This document shows, one piece after another, positions 1 through 10,641 of a stretch of DNA of 62,075 nt (positions are counted from its first letter, which is position 1; each line of letters starts with the position of its first letter). The notes under the pieces were generated by a model, which worked only from the letters and a program-made list of their open reading frames with translations, did not search any database and had not been told where the DNA came from. Origin of the DNA: JAWLAT01 sp041395325 (GTDB lineage Bacteria > Pseudomonadota > Gammaproteobacteria > Xanthomonadales > SZUA-5); NCBI GenBank assembly GCA_041395325.1, contig JAWLAT010000030.1, forward strand, positions 1-62,075, given 5' to 3'. The position numbers and the translations under genes are program-made.

Positions 1-2
1 CC

Positions 3-1790
3 CGTCATGCGCGGGCGCTGCTCAAGCAGGGCTTCGATTTCACCGTTGATGAGTCCTACGCCTTCGACCGCGAGGACGCGCCCTATGCGCAGACCAGCAC
101 CGAGCTGGACGAGTTGTGGCGCAAGCGCGTCAAGAACGACTGGCTGCGTCTGACCCTGGCCGGCAAGGCCGATGCCGACATCGTCGAGACCCTGGACAAG
201 CGCTACGCCGATTTCCAGGTGCGGGTCGAGCAGCTGGATCGGGACGACATCTTCCAGACCTTCCTCAACGCCTACGCCTCGGCGATCGAACCTCACACCA
301 GCTATCTCGGCCCGCGCGCCAGCGAAAATTTCGCGATCTCGATGCGCTTGTCGCTGGAGGGTATCGGTGCGGTGCTGCAGCGCGAGGGTGAATACACCGT
401 CGTTCGGCAGATCGTCCCTGGGGGGCCGCTCGACCGTGACGGGCGCATCCTGGCGGGTGACCGGATCATCTCCGTCGGATCGGAGAAGGACCAGAAGCTG
501 ACCGATGTGATTGGCTGGCGGTTGGACGATGTGGTCGATCTGATCCGTGGTCCGAAAGGCAGCAAGGTGCAACTGGAAGTGGTGCACAAGGCCGACGGTG
601 CCGATGGCGCGCCGGAGCGGATGCTGATTGCCCGTGACAAGGTGGCGCTGGAGCAGCAGGCCGCCAAGAAGCGGATCCTGGAGGTCAAGGTCGATGAGCA
701 GTCGCGCCGCATCGGCGTCATCGAACTGCCCACCTTCTACATGGATTTCGCTGCCCGGGCACAGGGTGATCGCAACTACCGCAGTTCGACTCGCGATGTG
801 GCCAAGCTGCTGCGTGAACTGGAGGCCGAGAAGGTCGACGGCGTCGTCATCGACCTGCGCAACAATGGCGGCGGTTCACTGGCCGAATCGACCGATCTGA
901 CCGGATTGTTCATCGATCGCGGCCCGGTGGTGCAGGTGCGCGACAGCACTGGCCGTCTGCAGATCGAGCGGGATTCCGATGCCGGCGTGACCTATGACGG
1001 CCCGCTGGCGGTGTTGGTCAACCGCGCCTCGGCGTCGGCCTCGGAGATCTTCGCCGCCGCCATCCAGGACTACGGCCGTGGCCTGGTGATCGGCGAGACC
1101 ACCTTCGGCAAGGGGACGGTCCAGAACCTGGTGGACCTGGACCATGTTGCCGACAGCGAAAAGCCAGCGCTGGGCCAGCTGAAGATGACGATTGCCCAGT
1201 TCTTCCGCGTCAATGGCAAGTCCACCCAGCATCGCGGCGTGGTGCCGGATGTGCTGTTCCCCAACTCGGTCGGTTCGGAGGAGTACGGCGAGAGCACCTT
1301 CGACAATGCCCTGCCCTACACCGAAATCTCGGCGCTGGATTTTGCCCCGGCCAGCAAGCTGTCACAGCTGAATGAGGCGCTGACGCTGCGTCATGGCCAG
1401 CGCGCCAAGAGCGACGAGGAGCTGCGCCTGTACTTCGAGGAAGTGGAGGAGTACCGGCGCGAACGTGAAGACCGCACGGTGTCGCTGAATCTGGCCAAGC
1501 GCCAGCAGGAACGCGATGAGCAGGAACGCCGCGAAAAGGCCCGTGCCGAACGGCTGGCCGCGATCAACGAGGCCTACGAGCAGAGCCGTCGACCGGCGCT
1601 GGACGACGGCCTCAATCCCGGCGAGGAAGGCTCCCGCTTCAGTGCCATTGTCGATGAAGAGGAAGAAGAGTCGCGGCCGGATGTGCTGCTGACCGAGGCC
1701 GCGCGCATTCTGGGCGATGCCATCGAGATCGGCGGTTCGGTACTGACCGCTCAGGTGGGCGCTGCCACTGCGGACCAAGCCACCCGCTGA
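3..1790 (+). CDS. prc: Tail-specific protease Prc/Tsp (C-terminal processing peptidase), 5' truncated by window edge
   Basis: Periplasmic S41 serine protease that trims or degrades proteins from non-polar C-termini. The frame is open from base 3 without a start codon, so the N-terminus lies outside the window; the TTG at 114 is internal. Visible in order: the end of the N-terminal domain, a PDZ domain (GIGAVLQ to AGDRIISVGS, about bases 350-580), then the S41 core with the catalytic Ser in RASASASEIF (codon 1041-1043) and Lys in TFGKGTVQ (codon 1110-1112), then a charged helical tail of the DUF3340 type. The Ser/Lys dyad and order match E. coli Prc. It ends just before a terminator hairpin. 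Confidence 0.95.
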   Translation, partial: RHARALLKQGFDFTVDESYAFDREDAPYAQTSTELDELWRKRVKNDWLRLTLAGKADADIVETLDKRYADFQVRVEQLDRDDIFQTFLNAYASAIEPHTSYLGPRASENFAISMRLSLEGIGAVLQREGEYTVVRQIVPGGPLDRDGRILAGDRIISVGSEKDQKLTDVIGWRLDDVVDLIRGPKGSKVQLEVVHKADGADGAPERMLIARDKVALEQQAAKKRILEVKVDEQSRRIGVIELPTFYMDFAARAQGDRNYRSSTRDVAKLLRELEAEKVDGVVIDLRNNGGGSLAESTDLTGLFIDRGPVVQVRDSTGRLQIERDSDAGVTYDGPLAVLVNRASASASEIFAAAIQDYGRGLVIGETTFGKGTVQNLVDLDHVADSEKPALGQLKMTIAQFFRVNGKSTQHRGVVPDVLFPNSVGSEEYGESTFDNALPYTEISALDFAPASKLSQLNEALTLRHGQRAKSDEELRLYFEEVEEYRREREDRTVSLNLAKRQQERDEQERREKARAERLAAINEAYEQSRRPALDDGLNPGEEGSRFSAIVDEEEEESRPDVLLTEAARILGDAIEIGGSVLTAQVGAATADQATR

Positions 1791-1838
1791 GCAATGGTGC
1801 TCATGACACGGCCGTAGCCGTCATGACCTGAAGCCTGC

Positions 1839-1868
1839 GACGCCGCCAACCTGGCGGCGTCGTTGTTT
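1839..1868 (+). terminator. Rho-independent terminator after prc
   Basis: A 9-bp perfect stem (GACGCCGCC / GGCGGCGTC) with a 5-nt loop is followed by GTTGTTT, 49 nt after the prc stop. I see no gene in the rest of the prc to 2147 gap (1869-2146). Confidence 0.75.
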
Positions 1869-2146
1869 CAGCACCACGAACTGTGCAGACACTTGGGCCG
1901 GCACTGACCCACCCCCGAACCTTCCTGCGTTGACAACAGAGCCATTGATGGCGGCTCAGTGCACAGGGGTGTCTGCGCCACGCTGCAAAGCAGGCGCAGG
2001 GACAGCCGAGCCGGAACCGGGCGGAACCGCCACGGGTATCGGAAGCGCTTGACGCTAAAGGCGATTCGGGCGACTTTGTGTCGCAGTCGGTCCAGTGGGG
2101 GACCGCCATGCCGGGCGCGGAATGCCCGGTGCACGCAGGGGGACAT

Positions 2147-5100
2147 ATGCTTGGTCGAAGAGAACCGTTGCGAAGCGTCTGGCTGAGCATCGTCGGATCC
2201 GTTTCGCGCGGCGGTTGGCTGGCAGCCGTCCTGTTGCTCTGCTCGCTGGATGCGAGCGCCGTGACCTGTACCTGGAATGGCTTGACCTCCACCTGGGACG
2301 ACCAGGCGGGATGGGCGACCTGTACCGGTGGCTCCGGCTCCACTGCGAATACGCCCGGCGTCGGCGACACGGCCATCATCAACGCCGGCATGGTTACGCT
2401 GACCACGCCGGAAACGGTCAGCAATCTGCAGCTCGGTGGCGGCATCGTGTTCATCGATGGCGGCATGGGCGGATCGCTGGACGTCGACACCGGTTTCAAC
2501 TGGTCCGGCGGCACCATCGACGGCTTTGCCGGCATCCTGACCCTGTTGCCCAGCACCACCTCGGTGTGGAACGGGGCGGACATGACCCTGCTCGATTCCA
2601 ATGTCATCAACATCGATGGCACGGTGACCTGGACCGCCGGCTTGATCCACATCCGCGATGCGGTGATCAGCATCGGCTCCGGCGGCATCTGGAACATGGA
2701 CATCAACGGCGCTTCGGTGGAGGCCATCGATGTGCTGGCCCCGGGCACCTTCGCGCAGATCTTCAATGATGGCGTCATCAACAAGACGGGCACCCAGACC
2801 GCGCAGCTGCAGGACTTCGTCAGCATGGACGGCGGCGGGGCCTTCAATCTGACTCAGGGCAATTTCGAGCTGAACGCGGCTCTCTTCGACGGCACCGTCA
2901 CTGTGGCGGCCGGCACGGAGCTGCAGATCGGTGGCTCAACCATCTTCGACACCGCTTCGTTCAGTGGTGCCGGCGATGTGCGTTTCGGTACACCCGCGCC
3001 GACCGGCTGCAATGCCACGATCAACGGGACCTATGCCATCTCCGGCCAGACCATCATTGACGCCTGCGACCTGGGCTTCGGCGGTGTTGCCGTCAGCTTC
3101 GCCAATCTGCAAATGCTCAATCCACTCGGTTCGCTGGGTGGTCCCGCAGTCATGACGGTGACCGCCAGCTTTGTCTGGGATGGCGGCGTGCTGGTCGGCG
3201 GGCCGGGTGAATCGTTGACCATCAATTCGGTGGCGACGAGCACCTTGGGCGGACCGGCTGGCCCGCCGGTACGGGCCATCGTCGGTCGCACCTTGATCAA
3301 TGATGGCGCGATCACCGTCACCTCCGGCAACGGATTGGACATGGTCGCCACTGCGACGCTGCAGAACGGCGTCAGCGGATCGATCAACTTCAACATGCCC
3401 GGCACCGACGTCTTCGTCGTGTCCGATGACCTCAGTGGCAACAGTTTCACCAATGACGGCGCGATTCAGATCAACGGCGCGCAAGGCGTGGCCTTTGCGC
3501 CGCCCTTCGTCAATGACGGGACAGTCAACGTCAATGCGGGGCAGCTGGATCTGGCCGGAGACGGCATCGATTCTGGTGACTATGTCGTCAGCGCCTCCAA
3601 CCTGCTGGTGATCAGTCTCGGCACCCGGCAGCTTCTGGCCGCGGGCTCGATCACCGGCGCCGGTCAGCTGGTGGTTCGCGATGGCGCAACGGTGGACATC
3701 GACAGCACGCTGGGCTTGCCCGATATCTCGGTCACCGGGCCCATGCCCGCACAGCTGAACTACAACAACGTCGGCAACCTGCCATTGACCAATCTCGCCA
3801 TCCTCGATGGGTCGACGCTGGTCACCGCGGCGCCGATTCAGGTCTCGGCACTTGCGACGCTGGATTCAGGGACTCTGCGGGCCTCGGGCGCCTTTTCCTT
3901 GTCCACCGACCCGGGTGCCATTGTTTTCCTGCCGGGCGCGCCCGGTTCGCTGTTCACCTTCGACAGCATTGTCTTCGTCTTGAACGGCACCGCCACCTGG
4001 CAGGGTGGTGGCATCCACCTCGACAACACGGCGCAATTCCAGGTACTGGCCAGCGGCACCCTGGCCATCGACTCGGTGACAATGATGCCGCAGATCATGG
4101 GATGCTCTGTGTGCGGCAGCCCGTTCCTGCTCAATCAGGGCGTCATCACCAAGACGGCCCTCGGTACAGGCGACGACGCCAACATCAACGCGCCGATCCA
4201 GTTCTTCAATCAGGGCAGTCTGCAGGTCAACGGTGGCATTCTGACCGTGGCTGACTTCGGTCAGACCGGCGGTGTCGCGCCCAGTACTGCCGTCAACATG
4301 CCGGGGCAGCTCGACTTTGGCGCGATGACCGGCCAGTTTGACGTCGGCACGCTTTCCGGGAATGGTCAGATCCTGGGCGATGTCAACGTCAACGGCGCCT
4401 CGGTGCAGCCAGGTACCGTCAGCCCGGGCCTGCTGAGCATCTCCGGCAACTACGTACAGACCGCCAGCAGTACGCTGGATGTCGACATCGGTGGTGTCGC
4501 TGCGGGCCAGTTTGATCAGCTGCAGGTGGGTGGCTCTGCCACGGTCGACGGCACCGTCAACGTCGCGCAGTTCGGCGGCTTCACCCCCATGCCGGCCGAC
4601 GTCTTTCCGCTGGTCGTCGCGGGTGTGTCGCTGTCCAGCTCCGCCACCGTGGGCGCCAACGCGTTTCCGGGCTTTGACGTACAGCAGAACGGCAATGCGC
4701 TCGAGTTCGCCAACGTGGGTGGGCCGATGGTCTTCGAGGTCACGACCACGGCCGATCCCGGCGATGGCGTCTGCGATCTGGCCGGTACCGGTGATGGCTG
4801 CACGTTGCGCGAGGCCATCGATGCCGCCAATGCCAACGTCGGTCCGGATCTGATCACCTTCAACATCGTCGGTGCCGGCGTACAGACCATTGCGCCACTG
4901 TCGCCGCTGCCGCCGATCACCGATGAAACCTTCATCGACGGCCTCAGTCAGCCGGGCGCACTCGGCAACACCAACCCTGCCGACATGGGGGGCTTCAACG
5001 GCACCCTGCTGATCGAGCTGTCCGGCCAGAACACCGCCGGCGATGGACTGGTCATCGACGCCGCCAGCAACGAAGTGATCGTCCTCGGACTGGTGATCAA

Positions 5101-8100
5101 CCGCTGGAGTGGCGCAGGCGTGCGGGTCAACTCCACCTTTGTGGCGGAAGAGGCCCCATCGCGACCGCGCGCCTTTGCTGGCCTGCGGGCCCCGAATGGC
5201 GTCACGGCGACGGCCAATATCGTCGGCAACTACATCGGCACCAGCGCCGATGGCCTCAGTGTGCCGGGCCCTCAAACCAATGGTGTCGTGGTCGCCGGAC
5301 CGGCCATCAACGGCACCGTCTTCATCGGCGACGGTGCTGCGGATGGCCGTAACCTGATTTCCGGCAACGCCGACCATGGCGTGGTGATCAGCGCCGACGA
5401 CGTGCGGCTGCTCGGCAATCTGGTCGGTACCGATGCCACCGGACTGGCGCCGCTGGGCAACGGTCGGCGGGGTGTGCACCTGGTCGGTGACAACGTTGTT
5501 GGCGTCCGCATCGGCGGTGGCATGCCGGCCAGTGATCGCAACATCATCGGCGGCAACACCGAGGACGGTATCGGCCTGCAGTGTGCCCCGGCCGGCGTGG
5601 ATGTCTGCTTCGATGGCAGCGTGATCATCGGCAACTACATCGGTGTGGGTGTGGACGGCAACACGCCGGTTCCCAACGCCAACGGCGTCAATTTCGTCGA
5701 GATGACCTTTGGCCTGGTGCAGGTCGGCACCCTGTCGGGTGGGGAAGGCAACAAGATCGAATTCAACGCCGGCGCCGGCGTGCTGTCGGCACCCTTTGCC
5801 GTCATGGGTACCGAGGTCCAGGAAGGCCGCGCCACGATCAGTGGCAATGTCTTCATGAGCAACGGCGGACCGGCCATCGATCTGGGCGCCGACGGCCGTA
5901 CCGGCAATGATGCCGGCGACAGTGATGCCGGCTTCAACAACGGTCAGAACTTCCCGGCCATCACCAACATCCTGTTCAACACCCCGGGGACCGATCAGGT
6001 CACGCTGGAGTACAGCGTCGACTCGTTGATCACTGAATCGCTGTATCCGCTGCAGGTGGAGTTCTATCGCGCCAGCGGCGACGAGGGTTTCGAATTGCTG
6101 GGTACCGACTTCTATCTGCAGGCCGAAGCAGGCATGACCAAGCAGTTTCTGCTGCCGGGCACGCCGATTTTTGCGCCGGAAGACGTGGTCATTGCGACCG
6201 CCACCGACGCCAACGGCAAGACCAGTGAGTTCACCTTCTTTGATGTGGCCGTGGCGATCACCAATGACACGCCGGATCCGTCGATCCTGGGCGATCCCTA
6301 CACGATTGAGGTGACGGTGACCAAGATCAACGGTCCGTTCACGCCGGTGGGCCAGGTGGTCGTCGCCGACGGTGAGCCACTGCCGCAGACCTGCGGATTC
6401 GCCCTGGTCGTGGCCGATGGTGGCGTCGGCAGTTGCATGCTGAGTTCGCCGGCCATGACGGGCACGTTGAACCTGATGGCGGCCTTCGACGGCATCGACA
6501 CGCCTTTCGGCGGCAACATCCCGGAGATGGATCCGGACGGCGAGCCGCACATGGTCGGCAATCCGACCAGCCTGCTGATCACTGATGCGGTCGACCCGAC
6601 CCCGGTGGGTGAGCCGTTCACCCTGGATGTGACCGTGTCGGCGGCCGTCGGCACGCCAACCGGTACCGTCGACGTCACCAGCACCGGTGGTGAGAGCTGC
6701 AGCATTCCGCTGGTCGCCGGTGCCGGCAGCTGCCAGCTGACGCCGCTGACGATCGGACTGCGATCCCTCACGGCCATCTACACGCCCGATCCGGGCTTCG
6801 ACGGCAGCACCGCCAGCGAGGCCCACGATGTGGTGGTGGCCGCCAGCACCGCGACCATCGTCAGTGATCTGCCCGATCCCTCCTCGCCCGGCGCGACGGT
6901 GTCGGTCGCCGTGACCGTGACACCAACCAATGCGGGCAATGTGCTCATTCCCAGCGGTGGAGTCATGGTCGATGCCAACACCGGCGAAGGCTGCGTCATC
7001 CCGTCGCTGGATGCCGCCGGCAACGGCAGTTGCAACCTGGTCTTCGCCACGGTGGGCATGCGCAATCTGACCGCGACCTACGCCGGTGATGGGCTGTTCA
7101 ATGGCGCGGTCAGCGCGGTCGAGCCGCACGACGTGCAGCCACTGCCGCCGGAGGACACCACCACGACCATCCTCTCGGCCACGCCGACGCCGTCGCTGGT
7201 CGGTCAGGCCTACGACGTCCAGGTGCAGGTCAGCGGCAACCTCGGAGGCACACCCTGCGGCGATGTGCTGCTGACACAACTACCGGATGGTTCCACTTGT
7301 GCTGTCATGCTGGTCAACGGCGCCGCGCCCGGCACCGCGACCGGCAGCTGCCAGTTGGTTGCGCCGAATGCCATCACCAAGGCGGTTACCGCGGTCTACA
7401 CGCCGGGGGTGTGCAACTTCAACGGCAGCCAGGCGCCGCTGTTCACCCATACCGTGCTGCGCGCCTCAACCACCACCACGATCACCAGTCAGTCACCCAA
7501 CCCGTCCAGCCCCGGGCAGCCGGTCACGGTGAGCTTCGCGGTGGCGGTGGTGGCGCCGGGTGCCGGTACACCCACCGGAACGGTCAGGGTCACCGACGGC
7601 ATCGACCTGTGTCAGGCCGACCTGCCAGCGACCAGCTGTCAGCTGTCGCTGAAGACCTCGGGCACCCGTACGCTGACGGTGAGCTATAGCGGCGATGCCG
7701 ACTACAACGGCAGCAGCACCACCGGTACGCAGCAGGTCGTTGCGGCGGGCACCAGCACTGACCTGTCCATCCGCAAGCTCAACGATCGCTGCACCCTGCC
7801 CGGTGGCACGCGGGTGAACTACGTGATCGAAGTGCGCAATCTGGGACCGTCCAACGCCACCGGCGCTCGCGTCGTCGACACGGTCCCTGCCCCGCTCAGC
7901 AACCCCACGTGGACCTGTACGGCCACCAGCGGCTCCAGCTGCGTGGCGTCGGGCACCGGCAACATCGATCAGCTGGTCAATCTGCAAGTCGATGGTGTGG
8001 CGACCTTCAACCTGCTCGTCGACGTGCCCGCCACACCGGAAACCGAGGTCACCAACACCGCCACGGTCACGGTCCCCAGCGACATGACCGACCCGGTGCC

Positions 8101-8176
8101 CGGCAACAACAGCAGCAGCGACACCGACCCCATCGGCGTCTTCTGCGACGGCGTCGAAGACGCACTCAGCGACTGA
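2147..8176 (+). CDS. Very large secreted beta-helix / Ig-like / DUF11 repeat protein (2009 aa)
   Basis: Probable secreted or surface-exposed protein; function unknown. The ATG at 2147 was chosen because AGGGGGA lies directly upstream and a long signal peptide ending LLLCSLDASA follows; an upstream in-frame start at 2078 has no such site. About 850 residues of Gly/Asn/Thr-rich right-handed beta-helix sequence come first. A CSLREA-type motif (CTLREAIDAAN, near residue 884) opens a second, NosD-like beta-helix with NLISGN/GNLVGT repeats. Bacterial Ig-like domains follow (about residues 1365-1870), each with a Cys pair, and one DUF11 domain (TDLSIRKLND, from about 1871) ends the protein. It has no hydrophobic C-terminal sorting tail, unlike the DUF11 proteins near 35-41 kb. 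The single intact 6-kb frame argues against systematic sequence error. Confidence 0.9.
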   Translation: MLGRREPLRSVWLSIVGSVSRGGWLAAVLLLCSLDASAVTCTWNGLTSTWDDQAGWATCTGGSGSTANTPGVGDTAIINAGMVTLTTPETVSNLQLGGGIVFIDGGMGGSLDVDTGFNWSGGTIDGFAGILTLLPSTTSVWNGADMTLLDSNVINIDGTVTWTAGLIHIRDAVISIGSGGIWNMDINGASVEAIDVLAPGTFAQIFNDGVINKTGTQTAQLQDFVSMDGGGAFNLTQGNFELNAALFDGTVTVAAGTELQIGGSTIFDTASFSGAGDVRFGTPAPTGCNATINGTYAISGQTIIDACDLGFGGVAVSFANLQMLNPLGSLGGPAVMTVTASFVWDGGVLVGGPGESLTINSVATSTLGGPAGPPVRAIVGRTLINDGAITVTSGNGLDMVATATLQNGVSGSINFNMPGTDVFVVSDDLSGNSFTNDGAIQINGAQGVAFAPPFVNDGTVNVNAGQLDLAGDGIDSGDYVVSASNLLVISLGTRQLLAAGSITGAGQLVVRDGATVDIDSTLGLPDISVTGPMPAQLNYNNVGNLPLTNLAILDGSTLVTAAPIQVSALATLDSGTLRASGAFSLSTDPGAIVFLPGAPGSLFTFDSIVFVLNGTATWQGGGIHLDNTAQFQVLASGTLAIDSVTMMPQIMGCSVCGSPFLLNQGVITKTALGTGDDANINAPIQFFNQGSLQVNGGILTVADFGQTGGVAPSTAVNMPGQLDFGAMTGQFDVGTLSGNGQILGDVNVNGASVQPGTVSPGLLSISGNYVQTASSTLDVDIGGVAAGQFDQLQVGGSATVDGTVNVAQFGGFTPMPADVFPLVVAGVSLSSSATVGANAFPGFDVQQNGNALEFANVGGPMVFEVTTTADPGDGVCDLAGTGDGCTLREAIDAANANVGPDLITFNIVGAGVQTIAPLSPLPPITDETFIDGLSQPGALGNTNPADMGGFNGTLLIELSGQNTAGDGLVIDAASNEVIVLGLVINRWSGAGVRVNSTFVAEEAPSRPRAFAGLRAPNGVTATANIVGNYIGTSADGLSVPGPQTNGVVVAGPAINGTVFIGDGAADGRNLISGNADHGVVISADDVRLLGNLVGTDATGLAPLGNGRRGVHLVGDNVVGVRIGGGMPASDRNIIGGNTEDGIGLQCAPAGVDVCFDGSVIIGNYIGVGVDGNTPVPNANGVNFVEMTFGLVQVGTLSGGEGNKIEFNAGAGVLSAPFAVMGTEVQEGRATISGNVFMSNGGPAIDLGADGRTGNDAGDSDAGFNNGQNFPAITNILFNTPGTDQVTLEYSVDSLITESLYPLQVEFYRASGDEGFELLGTDFYLQAEAGMTKQFLLPGTPIFAPEDVVIATATDANGKTSEFTFFDVAVAITNDTPDPSILGDPYTIEVTVTKINGPFTPVGQVVVADGEPLPQTCGFALVVADGGVGSCMLSSPAMTGTLNLMAAFDGIDTPFGGNIPEMDPDGEPHMVGNPTSLLITDAVDPTPVGEPFTLDVTVSAAVGTPTGTVDVTSTGGESCSIPLVAGAGSCQLTPLTIGLRSLTAIYTPDPGFDGSTASEAHDVVVAASTATIVSDLPDPSSPGATVSVAVTVTPTNAGNVLIPSGGVMVDANTGEGCVIPSLDAAGNGSCNLVFATVGMRNLTATYAGDGLFNGAVSAVEPHDVQPLPPEDTTTTILSATPTPSLVGQAYDVQVQVSGNLGGTPCGDVLLTQLPDGSTCAVMLVNGAAPGTATGSCQLVAPNAITKAVTAVYTPGVCNFNGSQAPLFTHTVLRASTTTTITSQSPNPSSPGQPVTVSFAVAVVAPGAGTPTGTVRVTDGIDLCQADLPATSCQLSLKTSGTRTLTVSYSGDADYNGSSTTGTQQVVAAGTSTDLSIRKLNDRCTLPGGTRVNYVIEVRNLGPSNATGARVVDTVPAPLSNPTWTCTATSGSSCVASGTGNIDQLVNLQVDGVATFNLLVDVPATPETEVTNTATVTVPSDMTDPVPGNNSSSDTDPIGVFCDGVEDALSD

Positions 8177-8203
8177 GCGCGGCAGTCGGTCCGAGCGCCC
8201 TTC

Positions 8204-8251
8204 TCCTCCCCTTGCATGGCGCAGCCATGGAGGGGGAGGCCGGGAGGGGGT
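8204..8251. repeat. Dispersed GC-rich palindromic repeat, copy 1
   Basis: CTCCTCCCCTTGC, a short loop, then GGAGGGGGAGGCCGGGAGGG. The same CCTCCCC...GGAGGCCGGGAGGGGGT architecture recurs at 47409-47457, and a shorter relative lies at 47197-47243. It sits just after the stop of the secreted protein. Confidence 0.7.
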
Positions 8252-8344
8252 TCATCTGTCCCTGCTCCAACCGCTCGATCCGACAACAAGCGCGACCGAT
8301 CACGAACAAGTGCTGAGACACCGCGACCAGCCCGCCCGTTGATA

Positions 8345-8682
8345 GTGGGAGCGAGCTTGCTCGCGATCTCTGGCTCTAGCCGGTGAGCTCAACGGCCGCA
8401 ATCTCGCCTCAGGTCCCGCCCAGCCTGAGCCTGTCAAAAGCCACTCGCTGCAAGGATCGTCGAACTGCCACCTCGAGTGTAGGAGCGAGCCTGCTCGCGA
8501 TCGCTTGTGCTGGCGGAGAACCGCAAACACCACAGGCAAGAGGTCACGCTCCGAAATCCCGGAGCACGGGATCGCCGCAAACTCCCACGCTGGCAGCAGC
8601 TGGCCAGCATCGGCTCAATCGCTTGCAGGGCAAGCTCCTACAAGAACCGACCACTCGAGATCGCGAGCAAGCTCGCTCCCAC
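8345..8682. repeat. REP cluster (BIME-like): four palindromic copies
   Basis: Four copies of the short palindrome TAGGAGCGAGC(T/C)TGCTCGCGA or relatives: forward at 8345-8368 and 8478-8504, a GCAAGCTCCTAC variant in reverse near 8621-8645, and reverse at 8659-8682. The inverted pairing is typical of REP doublets mobilised by RAYT transposases. The gap 8177-8849 holds no protein gene that I can support. Confidence 0.8.
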
Positions 8683-8849
8683 TGAACACTCGAAGGCTCA
8701 GCGCGAAGCCAGCGCCCCAGTGGGTCCGATCTGTGATCGGACGCTCTTGCCTACGCAATCAAATAAGCCCCAGCGCACAGCACTGCCCCACCAGAGCCGC
8801 CGAGCCGATTCTCACTGGCAACTGGAACTGGCCACTGGAACTGCTTTCC

Positions 8850-10265
8850 TCACCCCTTCCCCCGCAACCGATTCGCCTCAATAAACGCCCCACCCAACTG
8901 CCGCGACTGATAGCGCCCATGCCCGCGCACCGCGCGCAGATCGCCATCCACCCAGGCCAGCAGGCCCCGACTGAAGGTGTGGGTGGCCACGCCGCTGACG
9001 GTCATCCCTTCAAACACATTGAAGTCGATGTTCTGGTGATGCGTCTTGGCCGAGATTGTTCGGCTGGCCTGCGGGTCCCAGATCACCACATCGGCATCGG
9101 CGCCCACGCGCATCGCGCCCTTGCGTGGGTACAGCCCGAAGATCTGCGCCGCGTTGGTCGAGGTTACCCGCACAAACTCGCTCAGCGTCAGTCGGCCGGT
9201 GCCCACGCCGTGGTGCCACAGCACCGACATGCGATCCTCGATGCCGGCGCAGCCGTTGGGGATCTTGGTGAAGTCGCCCTTGCCGGCGGCCTTCTGCGGC
9301 GCGCAGAAGCAGCAATGGTCGGTGGCCGTGGTGTGCAGATGGCCGGCCTGCAGCCCCTGCCACAGCGCCTCCTGGTGCATCTTGGCGCGGAAGGGCGGGC
9401 TCATCACGTGGCCGGCGGCGAACTCGAAGTCCGGGTTGCGATAGACCGAATCGTCGATCAGCAAATGCCCGGCCAGCACCTCGCCAAACACCCGCTGACC
9501 CTCGCCGCGCGCCCGCGCGATGGCCTGCAGCGCCGGGATGCAGGAGTTGTGCACGATGTACAGCGGCGTGCCCAGCACCTCGGCAATGCGGATGGCGCGA
9601 TTGGCCGCCTCGCCCTCCACCGCCGGCGGCCGCGACTGCGGATGCCCCTCCGGCCCGGTGATGCCCTGCTCGATCAGCGCCTTCTGCAGCCGGAACACCA
9701 GCTCGCCGTTCTCCGCATGCACGGTCGGCAGCGCGCCCAGCTCGATGCAGCGGCTGAAGCTGTTCACCAGCACTTCGTCGTCGCACATGATGGCGTTCTT
9801 GTAGGCCATGAAGTGCTTGAAGCTGGCCACCCCATGCTCGTTGGCCAGCAGCCCCATGTCGCGATGCACCGACTCGTCCCACCAGGTGATCGCCACATGG
9901 AAGGCATAGTCGGCCGCCGCCTTCTCCGCCCAGCCACGCCAGGTGTGGAAGGCCTCCAGCACCGGCTGCTGCGGATCCGGAATCACGAAGTCGATGATGC
10001 TGGTCGTGCCCCCGGCCAACCCAGCCGCGGTGCCGGTGTAGAAATCGTCCGAGGCCACCGTGCCCATGAAGGGCAGCTGCATGTGCGTATGCGGATCGAT
10101 GCCCCCCGGCATCACCAGCTGCCCACCGGCGTCGATGACCGTGCAGCCGCTGGGCACCTCAAACCCTTCACCGATGGCGACGATCTGCTCGCCCTCGATC
10201 AGCACATCGGCGCGATAGCTGTGCTCGGAATCGACGACGGTGCCACCGCGAATCAAGGTGCCCAT
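8850..10265 (-). CDS. hydA: Dihydropyrimidinase / D-hydantoinase
   Basis: Cyclic amidohydrolase opening dihydropyrimidine or hydantoin rings (second step of reductive pyrimidine breakdown); cytoplasmic. The start ATG at 10265 has GGGAGG directly upstream. The metal site is visible: HxH in DPHTHMQ (His59, His61), the Lys of FMAYK that is carboxylated in the family, His in PTVHAEN and YIVHNS, and Asp in TATDHC. Its 471 residues are normal for the family. No dihydropyrimidine dehydrogenase or beta-ureidopropionase lies beside it, so its substrate cannot be fixed from context; a hydantoin role is equally possible. Confidence 0.9.
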   Translation of the reverse strand: MGTLIRGGTVVDSEHSYRADVLIEGEQIVAIGEGFEVPSGCTVIDAGGQLVMPGGIDPHTHMQLPFMGTVASDDFYTGTAAGLAGGTTSIIDFVIPDPQQPVLEAFHTWRGWAEKAAADYAFHVAITWWDESVHRDMGLLANEHGVASFKHFMAYKNAIMCDDEVLVNSFSRCIELGALPTVHAENGELVFRLQKALIEQGITGPEGHPQSRPPAVEGEAANRAIRIAEVLGTPLYIVHNSCIPALQAIARARGEGQRVFGEVLAGHLLIDDSVYRNPDFEFAAGHVMSPPFRAKMHQEALWQGLQAGHLHTTATDHCCFCAPQKAAGKGDFTKIPNGCAGIEDRMSVLWHHGVGTGRLTLSEFVRVTSTNAAQIFGLYPRKGAMRVGADADVVIWDPQASRTISAKTHHQNIDFNVFEGMTVSGVATHTFSRGLLAWVDGDLRAVRGHGRYQSRQLGGAFIEANRLRGKG

Positions 10266-10641
10266 GGCTGCCTCCCGGGAAATGGCCAGAAGGGGCATTA
10301 AAGCAGAGTGGTGGGGTGGGGGGCAGGGTCTGGTTGGGATGCCGGGTGGGTTTTTGAGGCAGGTGGCCGAACCTCGCTTTGTGCGTGATCAGCGGTCATT
10401 GGTCGCGCTGCGCGCTGACACCGAGGGACCAGTGCCCGATTGGCGTCGTGAATGCTTGCTTGAAAGATGGCGCGGTTGCAGACTCGGAGTAGCTAAGGGG
10501 GCTGTTATCGACCACCATGAAAGCAAGCCGCTAATCAATGCGAGATTGATGACACTTGGCTGTGTTGAACTGTGGCCAAGTGCTATCTACTTTCTGTTCG
10601 GCCAACTATTGGACTCTCATGTGATCTGGAAAAATAGCAAG
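10266..10641. other. Gene-free stretch at the entry to the mobile island
   Basis: 376 bases between the hydantoinase start and the first cassette gene. GC content falls towards the right. An 8-bp inverted repeat (CACTTGGC ... GCCAAGTG, about 10551-10580) is the only structure noted. An open frame runs through here into the 90-residue gene, but its sequence is not protein-like before 10642. Confidence 0.4.

Noticed and set aside
3866..7279. 1137-aa minus-strand open frame opposite the secreted protein
   Set aside because: His/Asp/Arg-rich shadow of a GC-rich gene; the plus strand has signal peptide, CSLREA and Ig-like motifs.
8505..10301. 598-aa plus-strand frame opposite the hydantoinase
   Set aside because: No family motifs; the minus strand carries the full metal site of a hydantoinase.
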